A DNA stretch of 64,000 bases from Cohnella sp. SGD-V74. Its GTDB lineage: Bacteria > Bacillota > Bacilli > Paenibacillales > Paenibacillaceae. Below are positions 17,152-24,312 of this stretch, piece by piece. The notes under the pieces were generated by a model. The model saw only the letters and a program-made list of their open reading frames with translations. It made no database searches and was not told the DNA's origin. Numbering within the stretch: the first letter of the stretch is position 1; every line of letters starts with the position of its first letter. The stretch spans positions 1-64,000 of the forward strand of contig NZ_PVYW01000011.1 of assembly GCF_003001675.1 (NCBI RefSeq), read 5' to 3'. The translations under genes and the position numbers were made by a program.

Positions 17152-18840
17152 TTGGCTAAGCCGCGCAAATTTGCTTTGGTATCCGTATTCCTGCTGATTA
17201 TCGTGTTCGCATTGGTGTATTGGGGAGTCAGTCTGACGTCCGATCTGGGAAAATCGAAGGCGGAGATGACCGCGGAGAACGCGGAGAAACGGCTGAACAA
17301 GCTGATCTCGGACATTTCCGTGTCGACCGCCGAGCCGGTGAAGGGTCAGATCGATCTCGATCCGGCGGACGTCGCGGAGGCGCTGCCGGACATCTCCAAG
17401 TTTCCGGTGACGGTGGACAATACGACGGGCTTCTACGTTGAAATCTTCTCTTCTACGGAGAAGTCCGGCTCCGGCGTCGACGGCTGGCTGACCGAAGTCG
17501 CCTCCGAGTTCAACCGGTCGGGAATCGAAGTGAACGGCCAAGCCGCATCGGTCAAGGTGAGAAATATCGCATCGGGGACGGCGACGGACTATATCGTGTC
17601 CGGCAAGTACATACCCGACGCGTTCACTCCTTCCAACGAGCTGTGGGGAGAGATGGCGAAGGCGAGCGGCGTCAAGACGGAGCTGATCGCGAAGCGGCTC
17701 GCCGGGAACGTGCCGGGCATCGTCATCGCCAAGGCGAAGTACGACGCGCTGGTCGGAAAATACGGAGCGGTGAACGTGAAGACGGTGACGGAGGCGATCG
17801 CGGGCAATGAGTTTTCGATGGGCTATACCGACCCGTTCGCCAGCTCCACGGGCCTGAACTTCCTGCTCACGGCGCTCGATTCGTTCGACAGCTCGAACCT
17901 GCTGGGGGAGAAAGCGGTCGCCGGCTTCGAGAAGTTCCAGGCCAACGTGCCGTTCATCGCTTCGACGACGATCCAGATGCGCGACGCGGCCAAGTCCGGG
18001 ATGCTGGACGGCTTCGTGCTGGAGTACCAGACTTACGTCAACGCGGCCGACTTGAAGGGCGGCTACGTGTTTACGCCGTTCGGCGTTCGGCACGACAGCC
18101 CGCTGTACGCGCTGGGCGATCTGCCGCCGGAGAAGGTCGAGCTCGTTCGGCGATTCGCGGAATTCGTGCAGCAGGAGCAGTACCAGCAGGCGGCGGAGAA
18201 GCTGGGTTTTAACGGGCTGGAGGAGTATACGCCGGAGCTGGCCGTTCCGGACGGCGCTCTGCTCGCCTCGGCGCAGAAGCTGTGGAAGGAGAAGAAAAAC
18301 GCCGGCAAGCCGATCGCGGCCGTATTCGTGACCGACGTGTCCGGCAGCATGGACGGGGAGCCGCTGAATCGGCTTAAAGAATCGCTGCTGAAAGGGCAGA
18401 AGTATCTCGGCCGGGACAACAGCATCGGCCTGGTGGCCTATTCAAGCGACGTCACCATCCACTTGCCGATCGCGAAGTACGACGCGAATCAGCAGTCGAT
18501 GTTCGTCGGAGCGGTGAACAGCCTGCAGTCCGGCGGGGGGACGGCGACGTTCGACGGCATCGTCGTCGCGCTCAAGATGCTGCAAGACGAGCTGCGCGTT
18601 AATCCGAACAGCAAGCCGGTCATCTTCGTCCTGAGCGACGGGGAGACGAACGAAGGGTACTCGCTTAATGACATTAAAGAACTCGTTGAAGCGTACAAAG
18701 TTCCGATCTACACGATCGGCTACAATGCCAATATCCAGGCTTTGCAGAGCATTTCCGGCATCAACGAGGCGGCCAGCATCAACGCGGATACGGACGACGT
18801 CGTCTACAAGATCGGCAACCTGTTCAACGTGCAGATGTAA
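17152..18840 (+). CDS. Membrane-anchored solute-binding-like / von Willebrand A domain protein
   Basis: A 562-residue protein. TTG 17152 is preferred because GAGGTGG is six bases upstream; GTG 17143 overlaps that site. One membrane segment (about residues 8-28) leaves the rest outside the cell. Residues about 90-330 look like an extracellular solute-binding fold (TGFYVEIFSSTEKSGSG, GYTDPFASSTGLNFL). Residues about 385-560 are a VWA domain with a complete metal-ion site: DVSGS near residue 395, GGGTATFDG and LSDGETNEG. It sits between the XpaC-like and TelA genes with short gaps. It probably binds a ligand or partner at the envelope; the ligand is unknown. Confidence 0.82.
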   Translation: MAKPRKFALVSVFLLIIVFALVYWGVSLTSDLGKSKAEMTAENAEKRLNKLISDISVSTAEPVKGQIDLDPADVAEALPDISKFPVTVDNTTGFYVEIFSSTEKSGSGVDGWLTEVASEFNRSGIEVNGQAASVKVRNIASGTATDYIVSGKYIPDAFTPSNELWGEMAKASGVKTELIAKRLAGNVPGIVIAKAKYDALVGKYGAVNVKTVTEAIAGNEFSMGYTDPFASSTGLNFLLTALDSFDSSNLLGEKAVAGFEKFQANVPFIASTTIQMRDAAKSGMLDGFVLEYQTYVNAADLKGGYVFTPFGVRHDSPLYALGDLPPEKVELVRRFAEFVQQEQYQQAAEKLGFNGLEEYTPELAVPDGALLASAQKLWKEKKNAGKPIAAVFVTDVSGSMDGEPLNRLKESLLKGQKYLGRDNSIGLVAYSSDVTIHLPIAKYDANQQSMFVGAVNSLQSGGGTATFDGIVVALKMLQDELRVNPNSKPVIFVLSDGETNEGYSLNDIKELVEAYKVPIYTIGYNANIQALQSISGINEAASINADTDDVVYKIGNLFNVQM

Positions 18841-18888
18841 CGATTCGCGGGATGCGTGAACGCAGCTTGAAATCGAAGGGGGATTCGG

Positions 18889-20028
18889 ATGTCATTTTCG
18901 ATGGAGATCGCCAGCCCGGACCAGATCAAGGCGGTTATTGAGCAGGAGGTAAAGCCCGTTCCCGAGGAGGTCGCCAAGCTGAAGCAGCTTGCGGAGGCGA
19001 ACGTGGCGGCGATCATGGCGCTCGACGTCGAGTCGCTGGATAAGCGCAAGGAAATCGTGCAGTCGATCGAAGGCTTCGGCCTCGGCACGATGAAGTCGTC
19101 CGCGGACAAAAACAAGCTGCTGGAAGTATCGGTCGGCAATCTGGCGCGAACGGGGGATGAAGGCGGCCAGGTTGCCAAAGGGCTGGCCGAGCTGCATACG
19201 CAGCTTAAGGACTTGGACCCGAGCGCCGTCGACTTCGCCAAGCGCGGCGTGCTGGGCAAGCTGTTCAACCCGCTGCGGGCCTATTTCTTGAAGTATCAGA
19301 AGGCTGACGGCGTCATCGCCGACATCGTCGTCTCGCTGGACAAAGGCAAGGCGACGCTCAAGAACGACAACACGACGCTGGAGCTGGAGCAGCAGTCGCT
19401 GCGCGAGCTGACCAAGAGGCTGCAGAAGGAGATCCAGCTCGGCACGCTGATGGACGAATCCATCGAGGCGCAGATCGAAGCGGCGCGGCAGCGGGGCGAA
19501 GATCCCGACAAAATCCGCTTCATTACCGAGGAGGTGCTGTTTCCGCTCCGCCAGCGGGTAATGGACCTGCAGCAGATGCTCGTCGTGAACCAGCAGGGAA
19601 TTATGGCGATCGAGGTCGTCATCCGCAACAACAAGGAGCTCATTCGCGGCGTGGACCGGGCGAAGAACGTGACGGTGTCGGCGCTGCGCATATCGGTGAC
19701 GGTCGCCAGCGCCCTGTTCAATCAGCGGATCGTGCTGAAGAAGATCGAACTGCTGAATCAGACGACGAACGAGCTGATCGCCGGCACCTCGCGTATGCTG
19801 AAGGAGCAAGGAGCGGTCATTCACAGGCAGGCGCTCGAGACGAGCGTGTCGGTGGAGACGCTTAAGCAGGCGTTCACCGACGTGCTGGCCGCGCTCGATT
19901 CGATCAGCGCCTACAAGCAGGAAGCGCTGCCCCGCATGCGGGACACGATCAGCCAATTCCGCGAGCTTGCCGACCAGGGCGAGCAGCAGATCCAACGTTT
20001 GGAGAAGGGACAGAAGCTGGGGATTTAG
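18889..20028 (+). CDS. telA: TelA family (toxic anion resistance) protein
   Basis: A 379-residue, almost wholly helical soluble protein of the TelA/YaaN family (GVLGKLFNPLRAYFLKYQKAD, then long Glu/Lys helices and DRAKNVTVSALRISVTVASAL). TelA homologues are linked to tellurite and envelope-stress resistance and usually neighbour XpaC-like proteins and, in stress islands, VWA/TerD proteins. ATG 18889 follows AAGGGGG. It is the last gene of the three-gene operon beginning at 16336 and is followed by a terminator. The biochemical role of the family is unresolved. Confidence 0.88.
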   Translation: MSFSMEIASPDQIKAVIEQEVKPVPEEVAKLKQLAEANVAAIMALDVESLDKRKEIVQSIEGFGLGTMKSSADKNKLLEVSVGNLARTGDEGGQVAKGLAELHTQLKDLDPSAVDFAKRGVLGKLFNPLRAYFLKYQKADGVIADIVVSLDKGKATLKNDNTTLELEQQSLRELTKRLQKEIQLGTLMDESIEAQIEAARQRGEDPDKIRFITEEVLFPLRQRVMDLQQMLVVNQQGIMAIEVVIRNNKELIRGVDRAKNVTVSALRISVTVASALFNQRIVLKKIELLNQTTNELIAGTSRMLKEQGAVIHRQALETSVSVETLKQAFTDVLAALDSISAYKQEALPRMRDTISQFRELADQGEQQIQRLEKGQKLGI

Positions 20029-20104
20029 GTTGGCGGGGAGTGGTCGAGTGGGCATGCGGGTGCAGGCTGAGTAGAAGTTTGGGATTCAGATAGGCGAAGG
20101 AGAG

Positions 20105-20135
20105 GGCTGTCCGGACTATCGGCGGCCTTCTTTTT
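20105..20135 (+). terminator. Terminator of the telA operon
   Basis: GGCTG and CGGCC, with inner CCG/CGG pairs, form a stem around GACTAT and are followed by TTCTTTTT. It lies 77 bases after the telA stop. Confidence 0.6.
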
Positions 20136-20498
20136 ATGTCAGGGGATAGCGGGTTGGGCGGTGTACGGAGAAATCGAGCATTGACTTGGTCGAGGTGGCG
20201 GTGGCGGTCATTTGGAACGATACTCGAAAAAATCGAACAACGGGGAGTTTGAAAACGCTTTAATAGCTGGAGTTAATCGAAAATTTCGAGTAATGGCAGA
20301 AAGATAACGCTTTCATTCGGGGCGATGTTCTAAAAATTCGTACATCGGCAATCTCCGTCCAGCTAAGGGCAACAGATCTCGAGGGAATTGCGGGTCCGAG
20401 GTAACCAATGGCGGTGGCGCGGCATTCGTTCCCGGATCATGACTTTCGCCACGATCAATGATAGAATTTCGATATTACGGAACATGGGGGAATCGGTC
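20136..20498. other. Non-coding gap upstream of the LysR gene
   Basis: About 360 bases with no supported gene. It holds phrases such as GGAGTTAATCGAAAATTT and GAACAACGGGGAG, which resemble units of the 52-bp tandem repeat at 61078-61400, so it may be a decayed copy of that repeat. The promoter of the LysR gene must lie near its right end. Confidence 0.4.
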
Positions 20499-21401
20499 TT
20501 GACCCTGCAGCAATTGAAGTATGTCATTGAAGTGGCTAACCGCGGCTCTATTAACGAAGCGGCCAAGCGGCTGTTTATTTCGCAGCCGAGCCTGTCCAAC
20601 GCGATCAAGGATTTGGAGGAGGAGCTGCAGATTGCCATCTTCGAGCGATCGAACAAAGGCATCTCGCTCTCCAAAGAGGGAGTGGAGTTTCTGAGCTACG
20701 CCCGCCAGGTCGTCGAGCAGGCCGAGCTGCTGGAGGGCCGGTATCTCAACGCGAAGCCGTCTCCTCAGCATTTCTCGGTCTCGACCCAGCACTACGCGTT
20801 CGCGGTTAACGCCTTCGTCAGCCTCGTCAAGGAGTACGGACAGGAAGAATACGAGCTGACCTTGCGCGAGACGAAAACGCACGAGATCATCGAGGATGTC
20901 AGCACGCTGCGCAGCGAGATCGGCATTTTGTACGTGAACGAATTCAACGGCAAGGTCATCCACAAGCTGCTTAGAAGCGCCAACCTGCAGTTTACGAGCC
21001 TGTTTACGGCCAAGCCGCACATTTTCATCAGCATCCACAATCCTCTGGCCCAGCACGATATCGTCACCATCGACCAGTTGCAGGACTATCCGTATCTGTC
21101 TTTCGATCAGGGGGAGTACAATTCTTTTCATTTTGCCGAAGAGATATTAAGTACGTTGTCCCGTAAAAAGAGCATTCGCGTCAGCGACCGGGCGACGCTG
21201 TTCAACCTGCTGATCGGATTAAACGGCTATACGATTTCGACGGGGGTGCTGAGCAAGGACCTGAACGGCAACGAGATCATCCCTGTTCCGCTCGACTGCA
21301 ACGAGACGATTAACGTCGGATGGATCGCTCACCGTAACGTGGCGCTCTCCAAGCTCGGTACGGCATACATTGAGGCGTTGGAGAAGGCGATCGGCCGCTG
21401 A
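20499..21401 (+). CDS. LysR-type regulator, probable methionine-gene activator (MtaR/MetR-like)
   Basis: A 300-residue LysR regulator with an N-terminal helix-turn-helix (GSINEAAKRLFISQPSLSNAI, residues about 16-36) and a two-lobe effector domain. TTG 20499 is chosen because GGGGG lies eight bases upstream; ATG 20484 overlaps that site. The next gene in the same direction is metE, and the gap between them holds a palindrome of MET-box form, so control of methionine synthesis is the best inference. The effector may be homocysteine or a related sulfur metabolite. Confidence 0.8.
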   Translation: MTLQQLKYVIEVANRGSINEAAKRLFISQPSLSNAIKDLEEELQIAIFERSNKGISLSKEGVEFLSYARQVVEQAELLEGRYLNAKPSPQHFSVSTQHYAFAVNAFVSLVKEYGQEEYELTLRETKTHEIIEDVSTLRSEIGILYVNEFNGKVIHKLLRSANLQFTSLFTAKPHIFISIHNPLAQHDIVTIDQLQDYPYLSFDQGEYNSFHFAEEILSTLSRKKSIRVSDRATLFNLLIGLNGYTISTGVLSKDLNGNEIIPVPLDCNETINVGWIAHRNVALSKLGTAYIEALEKAIGR

Positions 21402-21545
21402 GCCGAGACTCTGAGTCGAAACGGACAGCGAGAATCCGAATGAAAACGTATGGCTGGCAGCAGGAATTCCGGAGAGAAACGCAGTGTGGGAGCGGAGCAT
21501 TCGAATAGAAACGCACAGGCGGGAAGAGGACAGCGGCCTGGTGCG
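21402..21545. repeat. Degenerate short repeats
   Basis: About four poorly conserved units of roughly 30 bases can be seen after the LysR stop, each holding a variant of TTCGAATAGAAACG (for example GTCGAAACG, CGAATGAAAACG, GGAGAGAAACG, CGAATAGAAACG). No coding frame is supported. They may be a decayed minisatellite. Confidence 0.3.
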
Positions 21546-21553
21546 GTCAATGA

Positions 21554-21570
21554 TATAGCCAGAGGCTATA
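21554..21570. promoter_or_regulatory. MET-box-like LysR operator upstream of metE
   Basis: TATAGCCAGAGGCTATA is a perfect 7-bp inverted repeat with a 3-base centre, 84 bases before the metE start. The published MET-box of MtaR/MetR-type LysR proteins in Streptococcaceae is a 17-base palindrome with outer TATAG and CTATA, which this site shares exactly. No S-box or T-box was recognised in the metE leader, supporting LysR control. Confidence 0.65.
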
Positions 21571-21654
21571 ACCAGATATAGGATAAGTGAGTTACGCTAT
21601 ACCCGGAATTCCATGGTATCTTCTACGTAACAACTTGTATAGGAGTGTTACGAG

Positions 21655-23934
21655 ATGGCGCAAAGCAGTATTTTGGGATACCCGCGAATCGGCGCGGATC
21701 GGGAATGGAAGAAAGCGCTGGAGGCGTTCTGGGCCGGCAAGCTGGAGGAAGCGGAATTTCAAGCCAAGCTGCAGGAAATTCGTTTGACCCATCTCAAGAA
21801 GCAGAAGGACAAAGGAATCGACCTGATTCCGGTCAACGACTTCAGCTATTACGATCACGTACTGGATACCGCGGCGATGTTCGGCATCGTTCCGAAGCGG
21901 TTCGCATACGAAGGCGGGGAAGTTCCGCTGTCGGTCTACTACGGCATCGCCCGGGGCACGAAGGAAGCGGCGGCCAGCGAGATGACGAAATGGTTCAACA
22001 CGAACTACCACTACATCGTTCCGGAGCTGGACGGAGCCAAGCCGTCTGTCACCGAAAACAAACCGTTGAAAGCTTATCGCGAAGCGAAGCAGAAGCTCGG
22101 CATCGAAGGCAAGCCGGTACTGGTCGGACCGCTGACTTTCCTGAAGCTGTCCAAGGGCTACGACAAATCCGAGACCGACGCCTGGCTGGATCGTTTGATC
22201 CCGCTGTACGTGCAAGTGCTGCGCGAGCTGGCGCTTGAAGGCGTGCGCTGGGTGCAAATCGACGAGCCGATCGTCGTGACGAAAATCGGGGACGACGACG
22301 TTCGCCGCCTGAAGGCGATCTACGAGACGTTCGCAGCCGCCGTGCCGCAACTGAACATCCTGCTTCAGACTTACTTCGAAGCTGCCGAGCGTTATTCGGA
22401 TATCGTGTCGCTCCCAGTCAAAGGAATCGGTCTGGATTTCGTTCACGGACTGGAGGGCAATCTGGCCGCAGTTCGCGAGCACGGCTTCCCTGCGGACAAG
22501 GTGCTGGGCGCAGGCGTCATCGACGGCCGCGGCATCTGGAAAGCGTCGCTGGGCGAGAAGCTCGGCGTGCTGGAGCAATTGACCGGGGTTGTCGGCTCCG
22601 ACCGGCTGATTGTGCAGTCGTCGTGCAGCTTGCTCCACGTCCCGGTCACGGTAGCCGGCGAGACGAAGCTGGCGCCTGAGCTGAAGGGAGCGCTTGCGTT
22701 CGCCGACGAGAAGCTGGAGGAGATCGCACTGCTGACCAAGGCCGCGACCGAGGGCAGAGCGGCAATCGCGGCAGAGCTGGCGAACAGCGAGAGCGCGGTG
22801 CAGGCGCTCAGACAATCCGCGGAGCGCAATCGCGCAGACGTGCAGCAAGCGGTCGCCAAGCTGAGCGCGCAGGAACCTGTACGCAGCCGGCCGTTCTCCG
22901 ATCGCCGGGTCGCGCAGCAGAACAAATGGCAGCTGCCGATTTTCCCGACGACGACGATCGGAAGCTTCCCGCAGTCGGCGGAAGTGCGCAAAGCCCGTCA
23001 ACTGTGGCGCAAAGGCGAATGGGACGGAGAGCGTTACGCCGCCTTTATCCGCGAGCAGATCGACCTGTGGATCAAGCTGCAGGAAGAGATCGGACTGGAC
23101 GTGCTCGTGCACGGCGAGTTTGAGCGTACGGACATGGTCGAGTTTTTCGGCGAGAAGCTGGCCGGATTCGTCTTTACGCAGAACGGATGGGTGCAATCGT
23201 ACGGTTCCCGCTGCGTGAAGCCTCCGGTCATCTACGGAGACGTCGCGTTCGAGCAGGCGATGACCGTCGAGGAGACGAAATACGCGCAATCGCAAACGGG
23301 GCGTCCCGTCAAAGGCATGCTGACCGGACCGATCACGATCATGAACTGGTCGTTCGTCCGCGACGACATTCCGCGCGAGCAGATCGCTTATCAGCTGGCC
23401 TACGCGCTCAGACAGGAAGTCGAGGCGTTGGAGCAGGCGGGCATCGGCATGATTCAAGTCGACGAGCCGGCCGTGCGCGAAGGGCTGCCGCTGAAGGAGC
23501 AAGATCAGGCGGAGTACTTGGCCTGGGCTGTCAAAGCGTTCCGGATGACGACTTGCACGGTGAACGACGAGACGCAAATTCATACGCATATGTGCTATTG
23601 CGAATTCCATGACATGATCGACTCGATCGAGTCGATGGACGCGGACGTGATCTCGATCGAGACGTCGCGCAGCCACGGCGAGCTCATTCACAGCTTCGAG
23701 GAGAACACCTACAAGCTCGGCATCGGCCTGGGCGTCTATGACATCCACAGCCCTCGCGTGCCGGGAGTGGAAGAGATGAGCGGCATGATCGACCGCGCGC
23801 TGCGCGTGCTCGACCCTCAGCTGTTCTGGATCAACCCGGACTGCGGCTTGAAGACGCGCGGCCAGGAAGAGACCGTCGCCTCGCTGCGCAACATGGTCGA
23901 AGCGACGCGAATCGCCCGCGCGAAACACGCATAA
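21655..23934 (+). CDS. metE: Cobalamin-independent methionine synthase
   Basis: A 759-residue MetE, the full family length, which transfers the methyl group of 5-methyltetrahydrofolate (polyglutamate) to homocysteine. The N-terminal folate half starts SSILGYPRIGADREWKKALE. The catalytic C-terminal half starts near residue 425 (FPTTTIGSFPQ) and holds the zinc ligands in HTHMCYC, a Glu downstream and the Cys of NPDCGLKTR near the end. The start ATG 21655 follows AGGAG. Expression is probably governed by the LysR protein upstream. Confidence 0.96.
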   Translation: MAQSSILGYPRIGADREWKKALEAFWAGKLEEAEFQAKLQEIRLTHLKKQKDKGIDLIPVNDFSYYDHVLDTAAMFGIVPKRFAYEGGEVPLSVYYGIARGTKEAAASEMTKWFNTNYHYIVPELDGAKPSVTENKPLKAYREAKQKLGIEGKPVLVGPLTFLKLSKGYDKSETDAWLDRLIPLYVQVLRELALEGVRWVQIDEPIVVTKIGDDDVRRLKAIYETFAAAVPQLNILLQTYFEAAERYSDIVSLPVKGIGLDFVHGLEGNLAAVREHGFPADKVLGAGVIDGRGIWKASLGEKLGVLEQLTGVVGSDRLIVQSSCSLLHVPVTVAGETKLAPELKGALAFADEKLEEIALLTKAATEGRAAIAAELANSESAVQALRQSAERNRADVQQAVAKLSAQEPVRSRPFSDRRVAQQNKWQLPIFPTTTIGSFPQSAEVRKARQLWRKGEWDGERYAAFIREQIDLWIKLQEEIGLDVLVHGEFERTDMVEFFGEKLAGFVFTQNGWVQSYGSRCVKPPVIYGDVAFEQAMTVEETKYAQSQTGRPVKGMLTGPITIMNWSFVRDDIPREQIAYQLAYALRQEVEALEQAGIGMIQVDEPAVREGLPLKEQDQAEYLAWAVKAFRMTTCTVNDETQIHTHMCYCEFHDMIDSIESMDADVISIETSRSHGELIHSFEENTYKLGIGLGVYDIHSPRVPGVEEMSGMIDRALRVLDPQLFWINPDCGLKTRGQEETVASLRNMVEATRIARAKHA

Positions 23935-23970
23935 CTGGCTGCTATTAAACTTACCGGATTTCATGACCTG

Positions 23971-23997
23971 CCCGTGCCGATTGGCGCGGGTTTTCTC
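23971..23997 (+). terminator. Terminator of metE
   Basis: CCCGTGCC and GGCGCGGG form an 8-bp stem (one G-T pair) around GATT, followed by TTTTCTCTT, 37 bases after the metE stop. Confidence 0.8.
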
Positions 23998-24036
23998 TTG
24001 CGGAGATTCGGCGGCGGGGGGGTGTGGCTCTCTGCC

Positions 24037-24205
24037 TCTTTTGCCGGTATCCCGTTTAGTCAGCTTGTCTGAGCCTCATTATGAATAGGTGCGCAGTGTC
24101 TTTTCCTTTCTTTTGCCGGTATCCCGTTCAGTCAGGTTGGTCCTACGTCTCCTTCGAGATCGGCCATGACCGATACTCCATTTGTCTGTATCCCGACAGC
24201 TCAGA
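24037..24205. repeat. Three spaced direct repeats
   Basis: TTTTGCCGGTATCCCGTT occurs near 24039 and again near 24112, and a weaker version, TTTGTCTGTATCCCGACAG, near 24181, about 70 bases apart. The gap holds no gene. The origin is unknown. Confidence 0.4.
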
Positions 24206-24225
24206 AATCCGGTTATTAGCTTGTC

Positions 24226-24244
24226 AATGAGAATGGTTATCATC
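24226..24244. promoter_or_regulatory. Fur box upstream of the AraC-type gene
   Basis: AATGAGAATGGTTATCATC matches the Fur 7-1-7 pattern (TGATAAT-N-ATTATCA) with few mismatches and lies 69 bases before ATG 24313. Iron repression of the downstream AraC/siderophore-binding locus is the inferred role. Confidence 0.7.
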
Positions 24245-24312
24245 TATGATGGGAATACGGAACAGCAGGTTTGTTTCGAACGGAAGGGTTAGTTTCGGGG
24301 GCGAGCGAGTTC

